A DNA stretch of 5,826 bases from Alphaproteobacteria bacterium (GCA_947455695.1 CANGRN010000118.1:1-5826), one strand, 5' to 3'. Shown: positions 1 to 5,515, counted from the stretch's first letter. Numbers and translations are program-made. The notes: a model not told the origin generated them from the sequence alone.

Positions 1-93
1 CATTATGTCGTGATGACCGACAAGGGCTTGGATCACGCCCGCGAACAGGTGAAAATGATACTTGCTGACGTGCGGGCCAAGCTGAATGCGTGA
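1..93 (+). CDS. coaE: Dephospho-CoA kinase, C-terminal fragment (partial, cut by left edge)
   Basis: An open frame runs from base 1 to a TGA at 91-93, giving the last 30 residues of a protein whose start lies outside the window. The fragment reads as an amphipathic helix (GLDHAREQVKMILADVRAKL), which resembles the C-terminal helix of alphaproteobacterial dephospho-CoA kinases. That enzyme phosphorylates the 3' hydroxyl of dephospho-CoA in the last step of coenzyme A synthesis, in the cytoplasm. The P-loop and catalytic parts are not present here, so the call rests on the tail similarity and on the common alphaproteobacterial order coaE-dnaQ. The stop codon overlaps the start of dnaQ in the 8-base string ATGCGTGA, suggesting co-transcription and translational coupling. 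Confidence 0.65.
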   Translation, partial: HYVVMTDKGLDHAREQVKMILADVRAKLNA

Positions 94-772
94 GATCGTT
101 TTCGATACCGAAACCACCGGCTTTGAGCCGAGCGACGGACATCGCATCGTGGAAGTCGGCTGTGTCGAGCTGATGGATCATATTCCCACCGGCCGCACCC
201 TGCAGTTCTACCTGAACCCCGAGCGCGACGTGCCCATCGAGTCCCAGCGTGTGCACGGCCTGTCGAACGAGTTCCTGGCCGACAAGGCGCTGTTCGCCCA
301 TGTGGTGGAAGAGTTCCTGGAATTCCTGGGCGACGCGCCGCTGGTGATCCACAATGCCAGCTTCGACATCAAGTTCATCAATGCCGAGCTGGAGCGGGTG
401 AACCGTCCGCGCATTCCCTTGTCGCGCGCCATCGACACGATCGAAATCGCCAAGCGCAAGATTCCCGGCGCGCGCTATTCACTGGACGAACTGTGCAAGC
501 GCTTCGGGGTGGACCTGTCGGCCCGCACCAAGCATGGCGCGTTGCTGGACGCCCAGCTGACGGCGGAAATCTACCTGGAGCTGATCGGCGGCCGCCAGCG
601 CGGCCTGATGCTGGCGCCGGTGGAAATCGCGGCGGCGCAAGGCACAGAACAAGTGCGCGCGGCACGCCAGCGGCCCGAGAAGCTGGCGCCGCTGATTACC
701 GTTGTGGAACTGGAAATCCACGCCGCCTTTGTCGCCAAGGAATTGGGCGGCAAGGACCTTTGGAATAGCTGA
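86..772 (+). CDS. dnaQ: DNA polymerase III epsilon subunit (3'-5' proofreading exonuclease)
   Basis: The 228-residue protein is a DEDDh exonuclease that removes misincorporated nucleotides as part of the replicative polymerase III core. All three Exo motifs are visible. Exo I is DTETTG, with D7 and E9. Exo II is HNASFD, with D94. Exo III runs from about YSLDELC (131-137) to KHGALLDA, with H150 and D155. Length is close to the usual 230-245 residues. After the nuclease domain (about 1-168) comes QRGLML (171-176), which fits a weak beta-clamp-binding motif of the QxxLxL kind and sits where the E. coli clamp motif lies. A flexible segment and a C-terminal helix ending in DLWNS follow, the region that binds the alpha subunit in E. 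coli. The ATG at 86 has only a weak ribosome site and overlaps the coaE stop, so translation is probably coupled. Confidence 0.95.
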   Translation: MREIVFDTETTGFEPSDGHRIVEVGCVELMDHIPTGRTLQFYLNPERDVPIESQRVHGLSNEFLADKALFAHVVEEFLEFLGDAPLVIHNASFDIKFINAELERVNRPRIPLSRAIDTIEIAKRKIPGARYSLDELCKRFGVDLSARTKHGALLDAQLTAEIYLELIGGRQRGLMLAPVEIAAAQGTEQVRAARQRPEKLAPLITVVELEIHAAFVAKELGGKDLWNS

Positions 773-775
773 CCC

Positions 776-1252
776 TTAGGCCGTGCCTTGCGGTGCGGTG
801 GTCGCCTGGGCCACGCGCGCCTGGTAGAGCTGCATGAAGTCGATCGGCTCGATCATCAGGGGCGGCATGCCGCCATCGCGCACCACGTCCGACACGATGC
901 GGCGCACAAACGGGAACAGCATGTGCGGCGCCTGGATCAGCAGGATCATCTGCTGGGTGGCGGTGTCCATCACATTGCTCAGGCGGAAGATGCCGGCATA
1001 GGCGACTTCCAGCAGGAACAGCGGCTTGCCGTCATTCTTGGCATCGACGCGGATCTTCAGCTCGACCTCGAACATGTCCTGTTCGGCCAGGCGCGCGGCG
1101 TTCAGGTCCACGGCCAGTTCGATCTGCGGGCGGTCCGCGATATTGGCGGTGGCGCCGGGATTTTCGAAGGACAGGTCCTTGATGTACTGGCCCACCACCT
1201 GGAGGTTGGGCATGCCCGGATTGGCCGGTGCAGGGGTTCCTTCGTTGCTCAT
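776..1252 (-). CDS. secB: Protein-export chaperone SecB
   Basis: SecB is a cytoplasmic tetrameric chaperone that holds preproteins unfolded and delivers them to SecA for Sec export. From the ATG at 1252 the protein has 158 residues, close to E. coli SecB (155). Family features are YIKDLSFENP (23-32), a central strand FLLEVAYAGIF (79-89), and the long conserved block from LFPFVRRI (112-119) through DGGMPPLMIEPIDF (126-139). The frame stays open upstream to a TTG at 1279, which would add nine residues. The ATG is preferred because GAGA (1258-1261) sits 5 bases upstream, the MSNEG start is typical, and the TTG has no ribosome site. The gene is convergent with dnaQ, with 3 bases between stops, and divergent from timA. 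The secB-timA pairing is common in alphaproteobacteria. Confidence 0.96.
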   Translation of the reverse strand: MSNEGTPAPANPGMPNLQVVGQYIKDLSFENPGATANIADRPQIELAVDLNAARLAEQDMFEVELKIRVDAKNDGKPLFLLEVAYAGIFRLSNVMDTATQQMILLIQAPHMLFPFVRRIVSDVVRDGGMPPLMIEPIDFMQLYQARVAQATTAPQGTA

Positions 1253-1295
1253 GACGATCTCGCTTGGAATTTCGGTCAAAAAATTGGGAACAGGG

Positions 1296-1324
1296 CGCTA
1301 CCATGGATCGCGCGCGGCTGACAA
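1296..1324 (-). promoter_or_regulatory. Weak candidate sigma-70 promoter for secB
   Basis: On the minus strand TTGTCA (1324-1319) matches the -35 consensus at five of six bases. After a 17-base spacer comes GTAGCG (1301-1296), which is a poor -10. It would start transcription roughly 40 bases upstream of the secB ATG. The -10 match is weak enough that this may be chance. Confidence 0.2.
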
Positions 1325-1357
1325 GCGAAGCGGCCCGCAGCATCAGGCAAAAGGCGC

Positions 1358-1386
1358 TTTTCAGGCCCGTTTGCGCCCGTTAGGGT
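1358..1386 (+). promoter_or_regulatory. Weak candidate sigma-70 promoter for the timA operon
   Basis: TTTTCA (1358-1363) is separated by 17 bases from TAGGGT (1381-1386). These match the -35 and -10 consensus at four and three of six bases. Transcription would start near 1393, leaving a leader of about 30 bases before the timA ATG. The -35 lies inside the AAAAG/CTTTT inverted repeat. This is a guess from spacing and position only. Confidence 0.2.
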
Positions 1387-1412
1387 CGCCCCGGGCGGGA
1401 CGGCCATAAACC

Positions 1413-1416
1413 AAGG
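1413..1416 (+). promoter_or_regulatory. Ribosome binding site of timA
   Basis: AAGG lies 7 bases before the ATG at 1424. It is the only recognisable Shine-Dalgarno at the head of the four-gene operon and fixes the timA start. Confidence 0.6.
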
Positions 1417-1423
1417 TTCCTCA

Positions 1424-1999
1424 ATGCCGGATTCGCAGACACTGGTTCTTCTGGTCGCCGCCATGGTGGCGGGGGTCGTTTGTTTTCGGCTCTACAGCAT
1501 ATTGGGCCGCCGCACCGGCCATGAACCGCCGCCGCAAGCGGTTCCCGCAAAGGCCCCCAACGCGCTGCAGCCTCCGGCGCAACCGGTTCAGACCTCCAAC
1601 GGCATCCTGGAAATCCAGCTGGCAGACAACAGCTTCGACGCCCCCAAATTCCTGGCCGGTGCGCGCGAGGCCTATGCCCAGATCGTGAATGCCTTCGTGG
1701 CGGGGGACCGCGACACCTTGCGCCCGCTGCTGTCGCCGGACGTGTTCGCCGCCTTCGATGCCGGCATCACGGCGCGCACCGCGCCGCCGCCCGCGCTGGT
1801 GAAGCTTTCCGACGCCCGCATTTCGGGATCGGCGCTGCATGGGCGGGACGCGGAAATCACCGTCACCTTCACGGCTGAATTCGCCAGTGGCACAGAAAAC
1901 AACAACGTCGTCGTTGACGTGTGGAGCTTCGAGCGCAACCTGGATTCCACGGACCCCAACTGGGTGCTGGTGGCGACCTCCGGCGATGTTCCGGAATAA
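1424..1999 (+). CDS. timA: TimA, Tim44-like-domain inner-membrane protein
   Basis: This 191-residue protein has the architecture of alphaproteobacterial TimA, the bacterial relative of mitochondrial Tim44, which tethers Hsp70 to the import channel. A single hydrophobic membrane segment lies at about 6-23. It is followed by the typical FRLYSILGRRTGHE stretch (21-34), a proline-rich linker (35-56), and a Tim44-like domain from about 65 to 190. Domain landmarks are FLAGAREAYAQIVNAF (76-91), GDRDTLRPLL (94-103) and the closing VWSFERNLDSTDPNWVLVAT (166-185). In Caulobacter, TimA is a peripheral or membrane-associated protein of uncertain function. The bacterial role is not settled, so no transport activity should be assumed. 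It is the first gene of a tight operon and lies back to back with secB. Its stop is overlapped by the mltA start by 14 bases. Confidence 0.88.
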   Translation: MPDSQTLVLLVAAMVAGVVCFRLYSILGRRTGHEPPPQAVPAKAPNALQPPAQPVQTSNGILEIQLADNSFDAPKFLAGAREAYAQIVNAFVAGDRDTLRPLLSPDVFAAFDAGITARTAPPPALVKLSDARISGSALHGRDAEITVTFTAEFASGTENNNVVVDVWSFERNLDSTDPNWVLVATSGDVPE

Positions 2000-3152
2000 G
2001 CGGCTTCTTCTTCTGGCCTTGTTGGCGCTTGCCGCCTGCACCAGCCCGCCCCCGCCGAAAACCCAGCCGGCTTCCAGCCTCCATCTGTCACGCGCAAGTT
2101 TTTCCGATCTGCCGGACTGGAGCGGCAGCAGCGCCGATGCGGCCCTCGCGGCTTTCCGGCGCAGCTGTGCCGTGCTGATGGCGAAGCCGGACAGCGGTCC
2201 CATGGGTGGGGCGGGCTATGCGGGCACCGTGGCGGACTGGCGAAGCGCCTGCGCCGATGCGAACGCGGACGCCAGGGCATTCTTCCAGAAAAACTTCACG
2301 CCCTATGCGGTAAGCGGCAGCGATGGCCTGTTCACAGGCTATTATGAGCCGCAGATCAAGGGCAGCCATACCAAACATGGCGCCTTCCAGACTCCGGTCT
2401 ATGGCTTGCCCACCGATCTGGTGCGCGCCGATCTTGGTCTGTTCAATCCCAAGCTGAAGGGCGAGCACATCTCCGGCAAGGTATCCGGGCATGCGCTGGT
2501 GCCATACGCCGACCGCGCCCGGATCAATGAAAAGGGCCTGGATGCGCCGGTGTTGTTCTACACCGATGACGCCGTGGCATTTTTCTTCCTGCAGATCCAG
2601 GGCTCTGGCCGGGTGGTGTTCGAGGACGGCGGGGCGGCGCGCATCGCCTATGCCGGCGAGAATGGCCAGCCCTACACCGCCATCGGCCGCACCTTGATTG
2701 CCGACGGATCGCTGGCGCGCGAGACCGTGTCCTTGCAGACCATCCGCGCCTGGCTTTTGGCCAACCCGGCCAGGGCGCGCGCCGTGATGGAAACCGACAA
2801 GAGCTATATCTTCTTTGAACAGAGAGCGTTGGGCGATACCGCACTGGGTTCGACCGGATCGCAAGGCGTGAACATCACCCCGCTGGGCAGCATCGCGGTG
2901 GACCAGCGCATTCACGCGCTGGGCGCGCCTTTCTATGTTGCCGCCGATGGGCCCGATCCGGTGCGCGCCGTGATGGTGGCCCAGGATACCGGCGGCGCCA
3001 TTCGGGGACCGGTGCGCGCCGACATGTTCTTCGGCTTTGGCGAGGAGGCCGAACGCCGCGCCGGCGCGATGAAGGCGCCCGGGCGCCTGTATGTGCTGCT
3101 GCCCAATGCGCTGGCGGGTTCCATCGGCGACGGCCGCGATTATCCCTTATGA
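1986..3152 (+). CDS. mltA: Membrane-bound lytic murein transglycosylase A (lipoprotein)
   Basis: MltA cleaves the MurNAc-GlcNAc bond of peptidoglycan with formation of a 1,6-anhydro ring, contributing to cell wall turnover. The ATG at 1986 is chosen because it gives an immediate lipoprotein signal, MFRNKRLLLLALLALAAC, with lipobox LAAC and the lipidated cysteine at residue 18. T19 after it favours outer-membrane sorting over retention. The 388-residue product then has a proline-rich tether and the MltA barrel domain (about 105-270, with GLFTGYYEP at 114-122). A C-terminal 3D domain (about 295-373) carries VAQDTGGAI, with D334 matching the catalytic aspartate of E. coli MltA, followed by RADMFFGFG (D346) and GRLYVLLP. 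The gene starts inside timA, 14 bases before that gene ends, and has no strong ribosome site. The upstream in-frame extension to 1839 is antisense-free but lies in timA and is not coding. Confidence 0.95.
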   Translation: MFRNKRLLLLALLALAACTSPPPPKTQPASSLHLSRASFSDLPDWSGSSADAALAAFRRSCAVLMAKPDSGPMGGAGYAGTVADWRSACADANADARAFFQKNFTPYAVSGSDGLFTGYYEPQIKGSHTKHGAFQTPVYGLPTDLVRADLGLFNPKLKGEHISGKVSGHALVPYADRARINEKGLDAPVLFYTDDAVAFFFLQIQGSGRVVFEDGGAARIAYAGENGQPYTAIGRTLIADGSLARETVSLQTIRAWLLANPARARAVMETDKSYIFFEQRALGDTALGSTGSQGVNITPLGSIAVDQRIHALGAPFYVAADGPDPVRAVMVAQDTGGAIRGPVRADMFFGFGEEAERRAGAMKAPGRLYVLLPNALAGSIGDGRDYPL

Positions 3153-3625
3153 GCCGCCGTGTTCCGACCGACGAAGAGCGCAAGCTGTTCGAACAGACAT
3201 TCCGGGAAGGCCGTCCGATCCGTCCCGCGCCGCTCAAGGCGCTGGCGAAAAAGAAAAGCGTCACCGGCGCCAGCGGCGTCAATGGCGCCACCCAGGAGCG
3301 GCTGAGGCGCGGTTTGCTGGAGCCGGATGCGCGCATCGACCTGCATGGCATGACGCAAGGCGCGGCCCATCGCACCCTCTTCACCTGGCTGGCGGCGGCG
3401 CACGCCCGCGGCTATCGCCTGGTGCTGGTGATCACCGGCAAGGGCAATCCGAAAAACGACGACAACGCGCCCTGGATGATGTCGCCGCACGGCGTCTTGA
3501 AACAGATGGTCCCGCGCTGGCTGAACGAACCGGAACTGGCCGGGTTGATCGCCAAGGTCCAGCCTGCCCATGCCAAACATGGCGGCGGCGGCGCGCTCTA
3601 TGTCTATTTGCGAAAGCCCCGATGA
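3149..3625 (+). CDS. smr: Smr-domain protein (Smr/MutS2-type putative nuclease)
   Basis: The 158-residue protein is a stand-alone Smr (small MutS-related) domain with a charged N-terminal leader. The three hallmark motifs are present: DLHGMT (64-69) in place of the LDxRG or DLHG signature, ITGKGN (94-100 region), and HGGGGALYVYL (144-154). The domain spans about 60-156. Smr domains bind nucleic acid and several have nicking or ribonuclease activity. The substrate of the alphaproteobacterial version is not known to me. The N-terminal 50 residues are basic and probably disordered. The ATG overlaps the mltA stop as ATGA and there is no Shine-Dalgarno, so translation should depend on mltA ribosomes. 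MltA-Smr adjacency is familiar in alphaproteobacteria, but no functional link between the two is established here. Confidence 0.92.
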   Translation: MSRRVPTDEERKLFEQTFREGRPIRPAPLKALAKKKSVTGASGVNGATQERLRRGLLEPDARIDLHGMTQGAAHRTLFTWLAAAHARGYRLVLVITGKGNPKNDDNAPWMMSPHGVLKQMVPRWLNEPELAGLIAKVQPAHAKHGGGGALYVYLRKPR

Positions 3626-4038
3626 GACAGGCGTTTCACACCATAACGGTTTCGACCCGCGGGGCCGGACTTTACGAATGCACCGATGCGGTAACGGCGT
3701 TCGTGCGGGAGGCCGGGATCGCGGACGGACTGCTGACCTGTTTTGTCCGCCATACCTCGGCCTCGCTGGTGATCCAGGAAAATGCTGATCCGGATGTGCA
3801 AAAGGACTTGCAGGATTTCTTCGCGCATCTGGCCACCAGCGGGCCGCGTTTTCGCCACACCGCCGAAGGCCCCGACGACATGCCCTCGCATATCCGCTCA
3901 GCGCTGACACAGACAAGCATCGGCATCCCGCTGCACAAGGGAAGGCTGGCGCTGGGCACCTGGCAGGGGATTTATGTGTTCGAGCATCGCGACGCGCCGC
4001 ACCGGCGCGAAGTGACGCTGCACCTGATCGGCGACTAA
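3622..4038 (+). CDS. yjbQ: YjbQ family protein (UPF0047, secondary thiamine-phosphate synthase enzyme)
   Basis: The 138-residue product is full length for the family (E. coli YjbQ has 138). Conserved motifs are HTSASL (44-49), ENADP (53-57), H79 followed by AEGPDDMPSH (81-90), and LGTWQGIYVFEHR (111-123). The histidines and acidic residues in these motifs line the presumed metal and active site of the fold. Members can weakly replace thiamine phosphate synthase (ThiE), hence the database name, but the true cellular role is unsettled. No thiamine gene is nearby. The ATG at 3622 is chosen because it overlaps the smr stop as ATGA, has GAAAG a few bases upstream, and starts the family-like MRQAFHTITVST. 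An open frame continues upstream inside smr to 3091 but is not expected to be coding. Its stop overlaps the convergent kinase gene by 4 bases. Confidence 0.93.
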   Translation: MRQAFHTITVSTRGAGLYECTDAVTAFVREAGIADGLLTCFVRHTSASLVIQENADPDVQKDLQDFFAHLATSGPRFRHTAEGPDDMPSHIRSALTQTSIGIPLHKGRLALGTWQGIYVFEHRDAPHRREVTLHLIGD

Positions 4039-5048
4039 AGCAGTCCGGCCTTCGCCGCCAGATCCTTGAGCGACGTCTCAGGCCGCGCGCCGTAATGCGA
4101 AATCACTTCCGCCGCCGCCAGCGCGCCAAGGCGGCCGCAATCGGCCAGCCCCTTGCCATGCGTCAGGCCATACAGGAAGCCGGCGGCGAACTGATCGCCC
4201 GCGCCGGTGGTGTCGACCACGCGGTTGACCGGCGCGGCGGGAATCTCATGCACCACGCCTTCCTCGACAATGACGCAGCCCTTGGCCGAACGGGTGAGGG
4301 CGGCGATACCGCCCCACTTCTTGGCGCCGGCGACCACGCCGTCAAAATCTTCTGCCTCGAACAGCGCCTTGGCTTCATCTTCGTTGGCAAACAGGATGCC
4401 GACATCCTTGTCCAGCAGATGCAGGAACTCGTCGCGGAAGCGGCCGACGCAGAAACTGTCGGACAGCGACAGGGCAATGCGCCCGCCCGCGCCCTTCACC
4501 GCCGCGATGGCCTTGCGCGACGCCTGCTTGGCCTGTTCCTCGTCCCACAGATAGCCTTCGATATAGAGCACACGGGCGGCGGCGACCTGTTCTTCGTCCA
4601 CGTCGTCCGGCGTCAGTTCGCGGCAGGCGCCCAGATAGGTGCTCATGCTGCGCTGGCCGTCCGGTGTCACCGCGATCAGGCAGCTGGCGGTGGTGGAACC
4701 TTCGCGCGTCGGGTGGGTGGTGAAGGTGATGCCCTGTGCCGACATGGACTTGGCGAAAACCCCGCCCAGCCGGTCGTCGAACACCTTGCCGACATAGACG
4801 CCGTTGCCACCCAGCGAGGCCAGGCCCGCCAATGTGTTGGCGGCACTGCCACCCGCCACTTCGTGCAGGCTGCTCATGGTCTGCTGGTTGTCGGCCAGCA
4901 CCTTGAGCAATTCCTTGGCGCGGAATTCGTCGATCAGGGTCATGCCGCCCTTGGCGATGCGATGGTTCAGCAGGAACCGGTCGTCCACCGAGGCGATGAC
5001 ATCCACAATGGCATTGCCCAGACCGGCGACATCATATTGCTGCGGCAT
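4035..5048 (-). CDS. PfkB-family carbohydrate kinase, probable adenosine kinase
   Basis: The 337-residue protein is a ribokinase/PfkB-fold kinase. It starts with the GLGNAIVDVIA strand (9-19) seen in alphaproteobacterial proteins annotated as adenosine kinase, which phosphorylate adenosine to AMP in purine salvage. PfkB signature 1 is GGSAANTLAGLASLGG (66-81). The NxxE magnesium and phosphate motif is N222-E225. Signature 2 is DTTGAGDQFAAGFLYG (279-294), with catalytic base D285 in the anion-hole GAGD. The start at 5048 is supported by GGGGG (5054-5058) 5 bases upstream and the family-like MPQQYDVAGLGN beginning. The frame is open further upstream to 5258, but that part crosses the next gene's promoter and start and is not coding. 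Substrate is inferred from family resemblance, not from a diagnostic residue. Another nucleoside or sugar could be used. Confidence 0.85.
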   Translation of the reverse strand: MPQQYDVAGLGNAIVDVIASVDDRFLLNHRIAKGGMTLIDEFRAKELLKVLADNQQTMSSLHEVAGGSAANTLAGLASLGGNGVYVGKVFDDRLGGVFAKSMSAQGITFTTHPTREGSTTASCLIAVTPDGQRSMSTYLGACRELTPDDVDEEQVAAARVLYIEGYLWDEEQAKQASRKAIAAVKGAGGRIALSLSDSFCVGRFRDEFLHLLDKDVGILFANEDEAKALFEAEDFDGVVAGAKKWGGIAALTRSAKGCVIVEEGVVHEIPAAPVNRVVDTTGAGDQFAAGFLYGLTHGKGLADCGRLGALAAAEVISHYGARPETSLKDLAAKAGLL

Positions 5049-5076
5049 GCGAACCCCCGAAAATTGCTTGGCCCCG

Positions 5077-5104
5077 CTTACACGCGGGATGCACCCCGGC
5101 GCAA
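5077..5104 (-). promoter_or_regulatory. Weak candidate promoter for the adenosine kinase gene
   Basis: On the minus strand TTGCGC (5104-5099) and TGTAAG (5082-5077) are separated by 16 bases. Each resembles the -35 and -10 hexamers only partly. Transcription would start near 5070, about 20 bases before the kinase ATG. The position is sensible, but the match is too weak to be sure. Confidence 0.25.
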
Positions 5105-5110
5105 GCATTT

Positions 5111-5149
5111 CACTTGTCCATGGGGCAGGGGTGGTGCAGAAGGCAAGTG
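5111..5149 (+). repeat. Inverted repeat flanking the lipoprotein ribosome binding site
   Basis: CACTTG (5111-5116) is repeated inverted as CAAGTG (5144-5149), which ends directly against the ATG at 5150. In RNA the arms extend to 5118 and 5142 with one G-U pair, giving an 8-pair stem with a 23-base loop. The ribosome site AGAAGG (5138-5143) lies at the loop-stem junction. The pattern is seen directly; a regulatory role is only inferred. Confidence 0.35.
5138..5143 (+). promoter_or_regulatory. Ribosome binding site of the lipoprotein gene
   Basis: AGAAGG is 6 bases upstream of the ATG at 5150. It decides this start over the in-frame ATG at 5114, which would add twelve polar residues ahead of the signal peptide. 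Confidence 0.65.
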
Positions 5150-5515
5150 ATGTTCCGCCACCTCGCCCTTCTCGTGACAGTCCTGGCCGTTGCCGGCTGC
5201 GCCGCCAAAGGCCCTGCACAGACTGTGCCCCAGGCCAGCCGCATTCCGGCCGCCCCACCGCGCGGAGAACCGGGTCAATACATGAACCTGGCCGCGACCG
5301 GCCTGACGGCCGCGCTGGGGCGCCCCGCCTTTGTGCGCAAGGACGGCGCCACCGAGATGTGGCGCTATGACGGGGCGGCCTGCCGCGCCTTCTTCTTCCT
5401 GTACGGATCGCCCTTGGCCGTGCGCCATGTCGAGACCTTGCCGCATGGGGCGCAGAACGCCGCCGATATGGCCTGCCTTACCGCCTTGCGCGCTTCGCCC
5501 CCGAAGACTTCGTAG
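5150..5515 (+). CDS. Small uncharacterised lipoprotein
   Basis: The 121-residue product begins with a clear lipoprotein signal, MFRHLALLVTVLAVAGC: a short basic start, a hydrophobic core and a lipobox VAGC, with the lipidated cysteine at residue 17. A18 follows, so sorting to the outer membrane is expected. After a proline- and alanine-rich tether (18-42) comes a small domain of about 65 residues. It contains GLTAALGRPAFVRKDG (51-66), then MWRYDGAACRAFFFLYG (70-86). Two cysteines, C78 and C109, could form a disulfide in the periplasm. The helix, LGRP turn, WRY strand and FFFLY strand loosely recall the BamE/SmpA-like fold, and similar unnamed lipoproteins exist in alphaproteobacteria as I recall them. 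No function can be assigned. The last 38 bases overlap the end of nth on the other strand. Confidence 0.8.
   Translation: MFRHLALLVTVLAVAGCAAKGPAQTVPQASRIPAAPPRGEPGQYMNLAATGLTAALGRPAFVRKDGATEMWRYDGAACRAFFFLYGSPLAVRHVETLPHGAQNAADMACLTALRASPPKTS

Larger units (their letters stand above)
1253..1423. promoter_or_regulatory. Divergent promoter region between secB and timA
   Basis: This 171-base gap separates the two divergent genes and must hold the promoters of secB (leftward) and of the timA-mltA-smr-yjbQ operon (rightward). A short perfect inverted repeat, AAAAG-GCG-CTTTT, lies at 1349-1361. A 6-base inverted repeat, CGCCCG (1374-1379) and CGGGCG (1392-1397), lies just upstream of timA. No convincing open reading frame of its own is seen. 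No element matches a promoter consensus strongly, so the candidate hexamers are listed separately with low confidence. Confidence 0.7.
5049..5149. promoter_or_regulatory. Divergent region between kinase and lipoprotein genes
   Basis: These 101 bases lie between two divergent start codons and must carry at least one promoter for each direction. They hold a candidate minus-strand promoter and an inverted repeat next to the lipoprotein start, both listed separately. No plus-strand promoter matching consensus was found. Confidence 0.6.

Noticed and set aside
1253..1279. Longer secB product from a TTG start, nine residues more
   Set aside because: The TTG has no Shine-Dalgarno and the extension is not a typical SecB N-terminus. 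The ATG at 1252 has both.
788..1321. A 177-codon plus-strand frame over secB
   Set aside because: SecB on the minus strand has full-length conserved motifs. The histidine-rich reverse reading is a typical shadow.
1430..1434. GATTC site at the timA start as a CcrM methylation control point
   Set aside because: It is inside the coding sequence, and single GANTC sites occur elsewhere in the window. Nothing links it to a promoter.
1839..1985. Longer mltA product starting inside timA
   Set aside because: It would bury the lipoprotein signal peptide 49 residues into the protein. The ATG at 1986 puts the signal at the N-terminus.
1421..2203. A 260-codon open frame antisense to timA and the start of mltA
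   Set aside because: It mirrors two genes with strong family evidence, and its arginine- and glycine-rich product looks like a shadow frame.
2088..2915. A 275-codon open frame antisense to mltA
   Set aside because: It is a mirror frame of the MltA barrel and 3D domains, with no ribosome site or recognisable domain.
4095..5150. A 351-codon open frame antisense to the kinase gene
   Set aside because: It lies entirely across the clearly recognised PfkB kinase on the other strand. Its product is low in complexity of the kind produced by reading G+C-rich coding DNA backwards, and it shows no family motif.
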